Shown piece after piece: positions 26,729 to 36,081 of a stretch of 64,000 nucleotides of DNA. Within the stretch, counting starts at the first letter, position 1. Every line of letters starts with the position of its first letter. The position numbers were made by a program, and so were the translations under genes. The notes below the pieces were generated by a model. The model did no database searches. It was not told where the DNA came from and saw only the letters and a list, made by a program, of their open reading frames with translations. The stretch is from Vibrio sp. 14G-20 (GTDB lineage Bacteria > Pseudomonadota > Gammaproteobacteria > Enterobacterales > Vibrionaceae): positions 291,657 to 355,656 of the forward strand of contig NZ_JAPHPW010000002.1 in NCBI RefSeq assembly GCF_026241515.1, read 5' to 3'.

Positions 26729-26788
26729 AAACATAAGTAATCTTTAAACGTAAATAAGCTTCAAAGCTAAGTAAGCTTAAAAGCTAAG
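26717..26788. repeat. 17-bp tandem repeat, four units
   Basis: Four consecutive 17-bp units start at 26717, 26734, 26751 and 26768, followed by a 4-nt partial unit. The consensus is close to TAAGTAAGCTTTAAAGC, each unit with a few changes. It fills part of the 470-nt non-coding gap before dcuC. Function is unknown. The rest of that gap (26790-27110) is AT-rich leader and promoter sequence of dcuC without a site I would name. Confidence 0.75.
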
Positions 26789-27124
26789 ATTCTCACCTCT
26801 TTACTCCGATAAATACTCACTTCGTTACACATTCCCTTCCAAAGTACAGAAAACACCCGCAATTTATAAAACAAGGCCCACATATGCAATTAGAACAACC
26901 AAAGGTGATCCAAGTTATATTCTAACGAGCTACAAAATTTGTTTATTAACATCTAAACAACAGTAGTTAATCACGATTTACAACCACAATTAACATCGAA
27001 AAAAATGTTTGTCTTAGATCATATCAACCTCAACTATGCCTCGTGCCACAGTGCAGTTTTCTGTACATTCATTGTCATATTCTGAAACACTTTCTTATAT
27101 TTCTTAAACTTTGTGGAGATTTCT

Positions 27125-28492
27125 ATGTTAGAGCTCTTGATCGGATTAGTGATTACTATTGCTGTTGGTTACTTTATTGTAAAAGGCTATAAAGCAGCGG
27201 GTGTACTACTAACTGCTGGCCTCGCCCTACTTCTTATTACTGGCCTTATTGGTCACACAGTTTTACCAGCTAAGGTAGCTTCAACAGGTAACATGGTTAC
27301 CGACTCACTAGAATTCGTTAAGTATATGCTTCAATACCGCGGGGGCGGCCTAGGCATGCAAATCATGCTTCTGTGTGGTTTCGCTTCATACATGACTCAC
27401 ATCGGCGCGAACAACGTGGTAGTAAAGCAATTTTCTAAACCACTTGCAGCGATCAAGTCTCCTTATGTACTTCTTGTTGCGGCTTACATCGTAGCGTGTC
27501 TAATGTCTCTAGCAGTAAGTTCTGCTACAGGCCTTGGTGTGCTATTGATGGCAACCCTATTCCCAATGATGACGGCAATGGGTATTTCTCGCCCAGCAGC
27601 AGTTGCGGTTTGCGCATCACCTGCAGCCATCATTCTTTCACCAACCTCTGGTGATGTGGTTATCGCAGCAGAAAAATCAGGCATGTCTCTTGATGTGTTT
27701 GCTGTTCAAACGGTACTGCCTGTTTCTATCTGTGCAATCATCGTAATGGCTGCAGCCGCTTTCTTCTGGAACAAGTATCTAGATAAGAAAGAAAACACAC
27801 CAATGGAAAAAGTAGACGTTTCTGACATTGAAACAACGGCACCCGCTTTCTACGCTGCACTGCCATTCCTACCTATCATCGGTGTATTCCTATTTAACGG
27901 CCGTACGATTCCAGGCCTTTCACTTGATATCTACACCATCGTAGTGGGTTCTATCTTCGTGGGCGCAATCATCGATTACGTTGTGAAGAAGTTTGACGGT
28001 GAGAAAACACTAGAAGATCTAGACTCTTGCTACCAAGGCATGGCGGAAGCATTCAAAGGCGTGGTAATGCTGTTGGTTGCGGCGGGCGTATTTGCTCAAG
28101 GTCTAATGTCTATTGGTGCGATTGATAACCTAATCGGTCTTGCTGAATCGGCAGGCGCAGGCGGTATCGCATTAATGCTTATCCTGACAGGCCTAACGGT
28201 GGCTGCTGCTATCGCGACAGGCTCTGGTAACGCGCCTTTCTATGCATTCGTAGAGCTGGCTCCATCATTAGCGGCGAAAATGGGCTTGAACCCAGCGTTC
28301 CTAATCATCCCAATGCTTCAAGCATCGAACCTAGGCCGTACCATTTCACCAGTATCTGGTGTAATCGTAGCGACTTCTGGCATGGGTAAAATTAGCCCAT
28401 TTGAAGTCGTTAAACGTACGTCTGTACCGGTAATCTGTGGTCTTATTACCGTTATCTTCGGTACGCTTGTTCTAGTACCAATGGCAGCTTAA
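27125..28492 (+). CDS. dcuC: Anaerobic C4-dicarboxylate transporter DcuC
   Basis: Inner-membrane carrier exporting succinate, or exchanging it for fumarate, during fermentation and anaerobic respiration. A 455-residue, very hydrophobic protein with 11-12 segments and the DcuC-type blocks SSATGLGVLLMATLFPMM, ILSPTSGDVVIAAE and LGRTISPVSGVIVATSG. The frame could start at a GTG at 27113, but that GTG is part of the ribosome site: GGAG at 27115-27118 lies 6 nt before the ATG at 27125, which is chosen. It is single, ends in a strong terminator, and lies next to nitrate-regulation genes, which suits an anaerobic role. Confidence 0.92.
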   Translation: MLELLIGLVITIAVGYFIVKGYKAAGVLLTAGLALLLITGLIGHTVLPAKVASTGNMVTDSLEFVKYMLQYRGGGLGMQIMLLCGFASYMTHIGANNVVVKQFSKPLAAIKSPYVLLVAAYIVACLMSLAVSSATGLGVLLMATLFPMMTAMGISRPAAVAVCASPAAIILSPTSGDVVIAAEKSGMSLDVFAVQTVLPVSICAIIVMAAAAFFWNKYLDKKENTPMEKVDVSDIETTAPAFYAALPFLPIIGVFLFNGRTIPGLSLDIYTIVVGSIFVGAIIDYVVKKFDGEKTLEDLDSCYQGMAEAFKGVVMLLVAAGVFAQGLMSIGAIDNLIGLAESAGAGGIALMLILTGLTVAAAIATGSGNAPFYAFVELAPSLAAKMGLNPAFLIIPMLQASNLGRTISPVSGVIVATSGMGKISPFEVVKRTSVPVICGLITVIFGTLVLVPMAA

Positions 28493-28537
28493 TTGTCAGT
28501 AAAAGAGACATGGTAATTTAGATATAAAATGCTTAAA

Positions 28538-28577
28538 CAAAAAGGCGCTGAACTTAATAAGCTCAGCGCCTTTTTTA
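28538..28577. terminator. Rho-independent terminator between dcuC and narP
   Basis: An 11-bp stem (28541-28551 with 28563-28573) flanked by A and T runs on both sides; it serves dcuC and probably also the convergent narQ-narP transcript. Confidence 0.9.
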
Positions 28578-28677
28578 ATGTCACATGTTCAATGTCGTTT
28601 GAAGCTAACGCTATTTGATCCGAGCACTTGTAACTAATAGTACGGCTTGAAATAGTTTTATTTCAAAGGAACAAGCC

Positions 28678-29310
28678 CTACTTCATTTCACCGTAGCGTT
28701 CTAGATACAGAACCGTTGCAGCAGTACGAGAAGGCACTTGCAGCTTTTTCAGCAAGCTTTTCATATGTACCTTAACTGTCGATTCAGAAATAAACAGGTG
28801 ATCTGCTATCTGCTTGTTACGGTAACCTTTCGCGACTTCTTGAAGGATTTGCATTTCGCGTTCAGTCAGTTGGTCGAAGATATCATTGCGGCTACCAGCG
28901 TCATTTAAGTAACGAGCAACCACACTGCTGTAAGCCTTGTCACCGCTGTGTGCTTGCTTAAGCAGTTCGATTAACTCATCGGGTTCTGTGTCTTTCAACA
29001 AGTAGCCATCAGCGCCTGCTTTTACAATCGCTTCAATGTCTGCAGGGCTATCAGAAACCGTTAGAATAACGATGTTAGCGCTTGAGCCATCAGTACGAAG
29101 TGCTTTCAGCGTGTCAAGTCCAGACATGCCTTTCATATTAAGATCCAAAAGGATCAGGTCCGGTTCTTCTTCATGGGCAAGAGCGACCGCTTCAGTACCG
29201 TTACTTGCTTCTGCAATCACTTCGAATTCATCTTCAAAGCTCAGTAATTGGCTTATACCTCTGCGCATCAATGGATGATCATCAACCAGCATTACTTTAC
29301 AAATCGTCAA
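28678..29310 (-). CDS. narP: Nitrate/nitrite response regulator NarP
   Basis: Response regulator with receiver domain (phospho-acceptor Asp-56 in LILLDLNM) and a C-terminal LuxR/FixJ-type helix-turn-helix (LTEREMQILQEVAKGYRNKQIADHLFISESTVKVHM). The 210-residue length and partner kinase identify NarP. The start is a TTG with GGAAG 6-9 nt upstream; it overlaps the end of narQ by 14 nt, so the pair is translationally coupled. It should activate the napFDABC operon that starts on the other side of narQ, where a NarP-like site is seen. Confidence 0.9.
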   Translation of the reverse strand: MTICKVMLVDDHPLMRRGISQLLSFEDEFEVIAEASNGTEAVALAHEEEPDLILLDLNMKGMSGLDTLKALRTDGSSANIVILTVSDSPADIEAIVKAGADGYLLKDTEPDELIELLKQAHSGDKAYSSVVARYLNDAGSRNDIFDQLTEREMQILQEVAKGYRNKQIADHLFISESTVKVHMKSLLKKLQVPSRTAATVLYLERYGEMK

Positions 29311-31027
29311 CTTTAACTTCCTTCAAACTTTTATATTTCAATATGACTGTACAGCCTTCACCTTGAGCCGCTTCAATCGTTAAGTCGCCATTCAGTCTTG
29401 CCGCACGCTCCTGCATAATGCTCATCCCGTAGTGGTTCATCTTAGAACTACTTGAGTCAAAGCCATCTCCATTATCTTTAATCACGACTAATACTTCACC
29501 GTCCTCATCGATACAGCATACATCTATCAAGTCGGCATTGGCGTGTTTTATTGCGTTAATTGTTGCTTCACGAATCAATTGAAGCAAGTGAACCTGACTA
29601 TGTGCATCAAGTTCTATGGATGAAAGATTGTTGGTTAGGTTAATCTTTGCATCTGTTCTTTCACTGAGCTCTTCAAGCATGGTGCTCAAAGCGTCTCCGA
29701 AGTTGCCCTCTTTTATCGTCAACCTAAAGGTTGTGAGCAACTCTCGTAGTTGAGTATAGGCATCAGCTAAACCGTTGCCGATTTCCGACGCTATTTGTTC
29801 AGATTGCTCTCGGTGCTGTTGTTCTGGCAATTTGCCAATCACGCGCTTCAACAATGTCACTTGGATTTTCAAATACGACAGTGATTGAGCCAATGAATCA
29901 TGAAGTTCACGGGCAATCGTTGCACGCTCTTCCATTATAATAAGCTGTTCTGCTTTCTTCTGCGCGCGATTATAATAGATCGCTCGTGATAACAGTTGGA
30001 TAAAGCTCTCAATCAGCGTCTTGGTTGAATGACCATGATGATATGAACAATATAAATAGCCCAAGATAAGCTCGTTATCATCCAACTTCATTTCAAACTT
30101 TTCATGGTCCAAGTTCGAATCATACCCTTCGTCCATAATCAACGAACGACCTGAACTATCAGCAATCTCAAGCCTTAACGACTCTATTCCTTCTAGACTG
30201 ACTAGGTGCTGCAGAATAGCTCGGAAGTTTTCTGGGGCGATACGCGTAACCGTAAGTTCTTGTGAAGAGTGATAAAGCGCCTGCAAAGATTGGTTGGCGT
30301 TTTGCAACTCGACCGTCTTAGCGTCGACAACAGACTCAAGGTTTCGATAGAGCACGCCCAAATCTTTGGCCATCGAGTTAAACGTCTTAGTCAGAATGCC
30401 AAGTTCATTGTTGTTAGTGACTTTTAACTCCACCTCAAAGTCACTGTTTTTGATCCGCTGACTGGCTCCAACGAGCGCGTGGAGTGGCTTAACAACTTGT
30501 TTACGTACAAAGTGAACAACAAAAAGAGATATGACCAGAATTCCACCAAGGCCGATACCACCAGCCCACGCTAACTTTATTAACTTGTCTTCAGAGAACT
30601 CTTGCAGCTTATAAACAAAGCCATCGATTTCAGCCACGAAGTTTTCAACCAACACGAGATAGTGATCGCGCTCTTCGCTATTCAAGACCTGTTTCAGCTC
30701 ATGCCAACGGCCGATAATTAAATAGTAATCTTCTGTGATGTCTGTCGGAACATTCCAACTGACTAAATTGGTCATGGATGGCGAGTAAAGAGAACTTTCG
30801 AATTCACGAATATGAGATTCATAATCGACAGATTCTATTTGAATATCATGGGCTAAACGGTAGCTTTGCATTCGCATTGAACCGGCCACGTTAACCGCTT
30901 CCGCATCATTCAAACTTGAAGCCAAAGTAAAGATGGCAAAGCCAGTTGTAGCAACCGACAACAGCAGTATAGAGAGCAAAGATTTTGCTATCGTACTTGT
31001 TACAGATGAAACCGGTCTTATAAGCAA
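29297..31027 (-). CDS. narQ: Nitrate/nitrite sensor histidine kinase NarQ
   Basis: Membrane sensor with two membrane segments around a periplasmic domain. The nitrate-binding P-box is clear (AGSMRMQSYRL), followed by a HAMP domain, a cysteine-free central module, the phospho-acceptor His in ARELHDSLAQSLSYLK and an HPK7-type ATPase domain (INAIKHANA, DNGDGF, GMSIMQERA). The ORF opens at a GTG at 31075, but a TTG at 31027 has AGGAAGG five nt upstream and gives an N-terminus (LIRPVSSVTSTIAKSLL) that lines up with the start of E. coli NarQ, so it is chosen. It is divergent from napF and overlaps narP downstream. Confidence 0.92.
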   Translation of the reverse strand: MLIRPVSSVTSTIAKSLLSILLLSVATTGFAIFTLASSLNDAEAVNVAGSMRMQSYRLAHDIQIESVDYESHIREFESSLYSPSMTNLVSWNVPTDITEDYYLIIGRWHELKQVLNSEERDHYLVLVENFVAEIDGFVYKLQEFSEDKLIKLAWAGGIGLGGILVISLFVVHFVRKQVVKPLHALVGASQRIKNSDFEVELKVTNNNELGILTKTFNSMAKDLGVLYRNLESVVDAKTVELQNANQSLQALYHSSQELTVTRIAPENFRAILQHLVSLEGIESLRLEIADSSGRSLIMDEGYDSNLDHEKFEMKLDDNELILGYLYCSYHHGHSTKTLIESFIQLLSRAIYYNRAQKKAEQLIIMEERATIARELHDSLAQSLSYLKIQVTLLKRVIGKLPEQQHREQSEQIASEIGNGLADAYTQLRELLTTFRLTIKEGNFGDALSTMLEELSERTDAKINLTNNLSSIELDAHSQVHLLQLIREATINAIKHANADLIDVCCIDEDGEVLVVIKDNGDGFDSSSSKMNHYGMSIMQERAARLNGDLTIEAAQGEGCTVILKYKSLKEVKVDDL

Positions 31028-31127
31028 AAGTGCCTTCCTATGATAAATGACTTGCCAGCGATATCGTATTGTCACACATCAAAAATCATAGCTCCATTCA
31101 ATATGTGATCACTCGCTCCGTAATTTA

Positions 31128-31141
31128 TTGATCTAAGACAA
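31128..31141. promoter_or_regulatory. FNR-like site between narQ and napF
   Basis: TTGAT-CTAA-GACAA matches nine of ten positions of the FNR consensus TTGAT-N4-ATCAA. It lies about 140 nt before napF and 100 nt before narQ. Anaerobic activation of napF by FNR is established in enteric bacteria; here it is inferred. Confidence 0.6.
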
Positions 31142-31155
31142 TATATGCCCCCAAT

Positions 31156-31171
31156 TAGCCCTTAGGGGGTA
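31156..31171. promoter_or_regulatory. NarP-like 7-2-7 site upstream of napF
   Basis: TAGCCCT-TA-GGGGGTA is an inverted heptamer pair with 2-bp spacing, the arrangement NarP requires (heptamer consensus TACYYMT). It sits 15 bp from the FNR-like site on the napF side, matching the E. coli napF control region in kind. Confidence 0.6.
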
Positions 31172-31279
31172 TTTATACAATTGTTTCTAAAACTACACTA
31201 CTTGTGAGGACTCATTACAAGATATTAATAGAATAATGACCTACAATTACAACATCTTAGTAACATCTATAGGTATCTA

Positions 31280-31759
31280 GTGGTAGATCTATCAAAACGC
31301 CGTCTTTTTTCAAGACGAAAAGTTGACTCAAGCCAGATTCGTTTGCCTTGGATTAACAATCTAGAAAGCTTTACAGATGACTGTACTCGCTGCGGTAAAT
31401 GCATCGAGAGTTGTGAGACTAAGATAATCATTGTAGGCGATGGTGGTTTTCCTACTGTCGATTTCTCTATTGATGAGTGTACGTTCTGCTATCAATGTGC
31501 AGATGTATGTCCCGAACCCATTTTTAAGCCAAAGCAAGGAGAGCCTTGGCAAGCAAAAGCACATATCTCTGATAAGTGTTTAGCACAGCAAAATGTTGAA
31601 TGCCGAAGCTGTGGTGACATGTGTGAACCTATGGCCATTCAATTTCAACTTAGAGCAGGCAGTGTTGCTCTACCAAAAATCAAGTTAGATGAGTGTAGCG
31701 GTTGTGGAGCCTGCGTAGCAGTTTGCCCTACTTCAGCTATTCTTGTGAGTAATGCATAA
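31280..31759 (+). CDS. napF: Ferredoxin-type protein NapF
   Basis: Cytoplasmic iron-sulfur protein thought to help load or activate NapA before export. Cys-rich clusters for 4Fe-4S centres are seen: CTRCGKCIESC, CTFCYQCADVC, a third pattern CLAQQ..CRSCGDMC, and CSGCGACVAVC near the C-terminus, as in NapF. The N-terminus VDLSKRRLFSRR is typical. It starts with GTG. It is the first gene of the nap operon; napD follows after 23 nt. Confidence 0.92.
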   Translation: MVDLSKRRLFSRRKVDSSQIRLPWINNLESFTDDCTRCGKCIESCETKIIIVGDGGFPTVDFSIDECTFCYQCADVCPEPIFKPKQGEPWQAKAHISDKCLAQQNVECRSCGDMCEPMAIQFQLRAGSVALPKIKLDECSGCGACVAVCPTSAILVSNA

Positions 31760-31782
31760 AACAAAAATAACGAGAGCAATTT

Positions 31783-32088
31783 ATGGCACTAAATGAAGTG
31801 CATATATCAAGTTTAGTCGTGCATGTGAGCCCAGAGCATCTAGACGAGATCAAAGCACAAATCGAGCAGTTCGATAATGCAGAGATTTACGGCAGTAGCC
31901 CTGAAGGCAAAATCATAGTGGTCCTAGAAACCGAGAACCAAGGTTTTGTAACGGATACCATCGAAGAAATTAATAATATTACGAACGTTTTAGGGACAGC
32001 TTTGGTTTATCACCAAATCGAAACTGGACTGGACGAAACGGATTTAGAAACTGGAAGCAACAATTCTCAACTTGAGGGTGAAGTATGA
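31783..32088 (+). CDS. napD: NapD, chaperone for the NapA Tat signal
   Basis: A 101-residue cytoplasmic chaperone that binds the NapA twin-arginine signal peptide and holds back export until the cofactor is in. The pattern [24 protein letters not shown] and [13 protein letters not shown] fits the NapD ferredoxin-like fold. The last residues form an acidic tail. Its stop overlaps the napA start (ATGA), which couples translation. GAGAGCAA precedes the ATG. Confidence 0.92.
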   Translation: MALNEVHISSLVVHVSPEHLDEIKAQIEQFDNAEIYGSSPEGKIIVVLETENQGFVTDTIEEINNITNVLGTALVYHQIETGLDETDLETGSNNSQLEGEV

Positions 32089-34574
32089 AAATGACAAGAC
32101 GTGCGTTTGTGAAAGCAAACGCAGCTGCATCAGCGGCAGCCGTTGCAGGTGTAACTCTACCGGCAACAGCAACCAACCTGATTGCTAGCTCTGATCAAAC
32201 AAAAATCACGTGGGATAAAGCGCCTTGTCGTTTTTGTGGTACGGGCTGTTCGGTACTAGTAGGTACTCAAAACGGCAAAGTGGTTGCAACTCAAGGCGAC
32301 CCAGAAGCACCAGTAAACAAAGGCCTTAACTGTATCAAAGGTTACTTCCTTTCAAAAATCATGTACGGCAAAGACCGTCTAGAACAACCTCTTCTTCGTA
32401 TGAAAGATGGCGAGTTCCATAAAGACGGTGACTTCGCACCCGTATCTTGGGACAAAGCGTTCGACGTGATGGCTGAGAAATGGAAAGCATCTCTTAAGAA
32501 GAACGGCCCAACAGGTGTTGGTATGTTCGGTTCTGGTCAGTGGACAGTAATGGAAGGCTACGCAGCCGTTAAGATGATGAAAGCGGGTTTCCGTTCAAAC
32601 AACATCGATCCAAACGCTCGTCACTGTATGGCTTCTGCGGTAGGTGCATTCATGCGTACCTTCGGTATCGATGAGCCAATGGGTTGTTACGATGACTTTG
32701 AACACGCAGACGCATTTGTACTGTGGGGTTCAAACATGGCAGAAATGCACCCAGTACTATGGACCCGTATTACAGACCGTCGTCTAAGCCACCCACACGT
32801 TCAAGTAAACGTACTGTCTACTTACTACCACCGTTCTTTTGAGCTTGCAGACACTGGTTACATCTTCAACCCTCAGTCTGACCTTGCGATTGCAAACTTC
32901 ATCGCAAACTACATCATCCAAAACGATGCGGTTAACTGGGACTTCGTGAACAAGCACACGAACTTCAAGCAAGCAACGACAGACATCGGTTACGGCCTTC
33001 GTGACGATGATCCACTACAGAAAGCAGCAGCAAACCCTAACTCAGGTGAAATGACTGCTATCTCTTTCGAAGACTACAAAGCGTCTGTTGCTGAGTACAC
33101 AGTTGAGAAAGCGTCTGAAATGTCAGGTGTATCTCAAGATGACCTGATCAAACTGGCTAAGCAATACGCCGATCCAAACATCAAAGTAATGTCACTATGG
33201 ACAATGGGTATGAACCAACATACTCGTGGTGTATGGATGAACAGCCTTGTGTACAACATCCACCTTCTTACAGGTAAGATTTCTACTCCAGGTAACAGCC
33301 CATTCTCACTAACTGGCCAACCATCTGCGTGTGGTACAGCTCGTGAAGTTGGTACGTTCTCTCACCGTCTACCGGCAGATATGGTTGTTGCTAACCCTAA
33401 ACACCGTAAGATTGCAGAAGACATCTGGAAACTTCCAGAAGGCACTATCCCTGCTAAACCAGGTGCTCACGCTGTTGTTCAAGACCGTATGCTTAAAGAC
33501 GGTAAGATCAACGCTTACTGGGTAATGTGTAACAACAACATGCAAGCGGGTCCAAACATCAACACTGAACGTCTGCCAGGTTACCGTAACCCAGATAACT
33601 TCATTGTTTGTTCAGACCCGTACCCAACAGCAACAGCTCAAGCGGCTGACCTTATCCTTCCTACAGCAATGTGGATTGAAAAAGAAGGTGCTTACGGTAA
33701 CGCTGAGCGTCGTACACAAGCATGGTACCAACAAGTGAAAACGGTAGGTGAAGCTAAGTCTGACCTATGGCAAATCATGGAGTTCTCTAAGCGCTTCACT
33801 ATTGAAGAAGTTTGGGGTGAAGAACTGGTTGCGAAAATGCCTGAGTACCGTGGCAAAACCATGTACGACGTGCTTTACAAAAATGGCAATGTTGATGCTT
33901 TCCCTCTGTCTGAAGCTCAAGAGCTTAACGACGATGCACAAGCACAAGGTTTCTACGTTCAAAAAGGTCTATTCGAAGAATACGCAGCCTTTGGTCGCGG
34001 TCACGGTCACGATTTAGCACCATACGATCGCTACCACAAAGTTCGTGGTCTACGTTGGCCTGTTGTTGACGGTAAAGAGACACTATGGCGCTTTAAAGAA
34101 GGTTCAGATCCATACGCTAAGAAAGGTTCTGATTGGGACTTCTACGGTAAGCCAGATGGTAAAGCACTGATCATCAATGCTCCATACGAAGCGCCACCTG
34201 AAGTACCAAACGATGAATACGATATGTGGCTATGTACAGGTCGTGTTCTTGAGCACTGGCACACAGGTACTATGACTCGTCGTGTACCAGAACTTTACAA
34301 AGCAGTACCGGATGCACTTTGCTACATCCACCCTGCTGACGCTAAAGCTCGTGGCCTTCGCCGTGGTGATGAAGTTCTTATCGAAAACAAACGTGGTGAA
34401 GTTCGTGTACGTGTTGAAACTCGCGGCCGTAACCGTCCACCACAAGGCTTGGTATTCGTACCATTCTTTGATGCAAGAATTCTGATCAACAAGTTGATCT
34501 TGGATGCAACGGATCCTCTGTCTAAACAGACGGACTACAAGAAGTGTCCAGTTAAGATCACTAAAGTCGCTTAA
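32085..34574 (+). CDS. napA: Periplasmic nitrate reductase catalytic subunit NapA
   Basis: Reduces nitrate to nitrite in the periplasm with a molybdenum bis-MGD cofactor and one 4Fe-4S cluster. Twin-arginine signal TRRAFVK at the N-terminus; cluster cysteines 48, 51, 55 and 83 (CRFCGTGC and NCIKG); molybdenum ligand Cys-181 in ARHCMASAV; the C-terminal cofactor-binding block [13 protein letters not shown] is present. The 829-residue length equals that of the E. coli enzyme. It receives electrons from NapC through NapB. Confidence 0.97.
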   Translation: MKMTRRAFVKANAAASAAAVAGVTLPATATNLIASSDQTKITWDKAPCRFCGTGCSVLVGTQNGKVVATQGDPEAPVNKGLNCIKGYFLSKIMYGKDRLEQPLLRMKDGEFHKDGDFAPVSWDKAFDVMAEKWKASLKKNGPTGVGMFGSGQWTVMEGYAAVKMMKAGFRSNNIDPNARHCMASAVGAFMRTFGIDEPMGCYDDFEHADAFVLWGSNMAEMHPVLWTRITDRRLSHPHVQVNVLSTYYHRSFELADTGYIFNPQSDLAIANFIANYIIQNDAVNWDFVNKHTNFKQATTDIGYGLRDDDPLQKAAANPNSGEMTAISFEDYKASVAEYTVEKASEMSGVSQDDLIKLAKQYADPNIKVMSLWTMGMNQHTRGVWMNSLVYNIHLLTGKISTPGNSPFSLTGQPSACGTAREVGTFSHRLPADMVVANPKHRKIAEDIWKLPEGTIPAKPGAHAVVQDRMLKDGKINAYWVMCNNNMQAGPNINTERLPGYRNPDNFIVCSDPYPTATAQAADLILPTAMWIEKEGAYGNAERRTQAWYQQVKTVGEAKSDLWQIMEFSKRFTIEEVWGEELVAKMPEYRGKTMYDVLYKNGNVDAFPLSEAQELNDDAQAQGFYVQKGLFEEYAAFGRGHGHDLAPYDRYHKVRGLRWPVVDGKETLWRFKEGSDPYAKKGSDWDFYGKPDGKALIINAPYEAPPEVPNDEYDMWLCTGRVLEHWHTGTMTRRVPELYKAVPDALCYIHPADAKARGLRRGDEVLIENKRGEVRVRVETRGRNRPPQGLVFVPFFDARILINKLILDATDPLSKQTDYKKCPVKITKVA

Positions 34575-34684
34575 GCCTAGGCTTAGAGAGACGATCTTAA
34601 GTATCTAATATTGCGACTACTTTTTTCACTGTTTTGAAAAAAGTAGTCCTCTCAAAGAATTAGCCTTTAGGCGGAGAAATTAAC

Positions 34685-35146
34685 ATGAAAAAACTGATTA
34701 CTGCCCTACTATCAGCTGGTCTTTTACTAGCTGGTGCAGTTCAAGCTGAAGCTGAGCTGGATAACCCAGGCGGCATTGGTGGCGTAGAATCTCTACGTGG
34801 TGCAAGTGAACTAGAAGCAACTCGCGCAGCGGACGACTTTAAAAAGTTCCCACGCGACCAAGTGCTAGAGAGCGATTACGTATACCAACCACCATTGGTA
34901 CCTCACACAATTCGTAGCTACGAAGTTTCTTTAAACGCAAACAAATGTCTGTCTTGCCACAGCTGGAAAAATGCGAAAGAAATGGGTGCAACTAAGGTGA
35001 GTGTAACTCACTACATGAACCGTGAAGACGCCGTTCTTGCTGATGTGTCACCTCGTCGTTACTTCTGTCTGCAGTGTCACGTTCCTCAAGCTAATGCAAA
35101 ACCACTAGTTGAGAATGAGTTCAAACCTGTAGATTCACTGCGTTAA
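34685..35146 (+). CDS. napB: Diheme cytochrome c NapB
   Basis: Small electron-transfer subunit of periplasmic nitrate reductase. A signal peptide (cleaved about AEA) precedes two heme-binding motifs, CLSCH (88-92) and CLQCH (128-132), with the spacing and the block PPLVPHTI typical of NapB. A 110-nt gap separates it from napA; GGCGGAG is placed ahead of the ATG. Confidence 0.95.
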   Translation: MKKLITALLSAGLLLAGAVQAEAELDNPGGIGGVESLRGASELEATRAADDFKKFPRDQVLESDYVYQPPLVPHTIRSYEVSLNANKCLSCHSWKNAKEMGATKVSVTHYMNREDAVLADVSPRRYFCLQCHVPQANAKPLVENEFKPVDSLR

Positions 35147-35175
35147 TCGTAGCCGGACTGTAAGAGAGGCTATAC

Positions 35176-35757
35176 ATGATAAAATTACTTAAAGCGTTTT
35201 GGAAAAGACTCGCGACACCAAGTAAAGCAGCGGTAGGCGTTGTTTTATTCTTGGGTTTCTCGGGCGGTCTTTTGTTCTGGGGTGCATTTAACACGGGTAT
35301 GGAAGCAACCAACACAGAAGAATTCTGTTCTGGCTGTCACGCACCTATTGTTGAAGAGATCCAAGAGACGATTCACTACTCTAACCGTTCAGGCGTTCGT
35401 GCAATCTGTTCAGACTGTCACGTACCGCATGAGTGGACAGATAAAATCGTTCGTAAAGTTCAAGCATCAAAAGAGCTATATGCGCACTTTATTTCTAAGA
35501 CGATTGATACGCCTGAGAAATTCAAAGAGCGTCGTCATCACTTAGCAGAGCGCGAATGGGCTCGATTGAAAAAGAACGATTCACTTGAGTGTCGTAACTG
35601 TCACCAATTCGATTACATGGACTTCTCAGAGCAGAGCCCTCGTAGTGCGAAACAACACTCGACAGCGCTAGCTTCTGGTGAGAAAACGTGTGTAGACTGT
35701 CACAAAGGTATTGCACACAAACTACCAGACATGCACGGCGTTGAAGGCTGGCAATAA
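35176..35757 (+). CDS. napC: Tetraheme quinol dehydrogenase NapC
   Basis: Membrane-anchored c-type cytochrome of the NapC/NirT family that passes electrons from quinol to NapB/NapA. One N-terminal membrane anchor (about 19-37) and four heme motifs: CSGCH (51-55), CSDCH (78-82), CRNCH (139-143), CVDCH (172-176). With no napG/napH in the operon, this is the only visible quinol route. The 193 residues match NapC. Confidence 0.95.
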   Translation: MIKLLKAFWKRLATPSKAAVGVVLFLGFSGGLLFWGAFNTGMEATNTEEFCSGCHAPIVEEIQETIHYSNRSGVRAICSDCHVPHEWTDKIVRKVQASKELYAHFISKTIDTPEKFKERRHHLAEREWARLKKNDSLECRNCHQFDYMDFSEQSPRSAKQHSTALASGEKTCVDCHKGIAHKLPDMHGVEGWQ

Positions 35758-35768
35758 GGAGCGATTGA

Positions 35769-35906
35769 ATGAGTACTTTAGAAAGCGTAATTTGGCACAT
35801 CCTAGGTTACAGCGCTATGCCAGTTATCATTCTGGGCGGCTTCGCTGGTGTTGCAGCCGTATCTCTTTGGATTTTATCTATGGGTAAAGACAAAGAAATC
35901 GATTAA
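35769..35906 (+). CDS. 45-residue single-span membrane protein at the end of the nap operon
   Basis: A short gene of 45 codons begins 11 nt after napC with AAGGAG six nt before its ATG. The product is one membrane helix (about residues 14-36, with VIILGGFAGVAAVSLWILS) ended by the charged GKDKEID. From memory a family of such very small proteins (TIGR02808) is known in Vibrio and Photobacterium next to periplasmic nitrate reductase genes. NapE of other bacteria is a similarly small membrane protein at the other end of the operon; whether they are equivalent is unknown. The operon terminator follows. Confidence 0.85.
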   Translation: MSTLESVIWHILGYSAMPVIILGGFAGVAAVSLWILSMGKDKEID

Positions 35907-35956
35907 GAATCGAGATTGCGTTAACTTTTTCCAGTTATGCTTGAGATAAGTTGACA

Positions 35957-35990
35957 CTAAAAAGCCACTGAATTCAGTGGCTTTTTTATT
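35957..35990. terminator. Bidirectional terminator between the nap and pha operons
   Basis: An 11-bp stem (35960-35970 with 35975-35985) around AATT, with A residues before and a T run after. It serves the convergent nap and phaC transcripts. Confidence 0.88.
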
Positions 35991-36081
35991 ATCTGGCGTT
36001 TCTGTTTACAGCTAGGGGGATGATGAAACTTTAGTAAAGCGACATCGTAGCTAATATAAAGAAAGCCTTATATAACAAAAC

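Noticed and set aside
27014..27028. FNR site upstream of dcuC
   Set aside because: The right half ATCAA fits but the left half (TTAGA) matches too poorly to claim.
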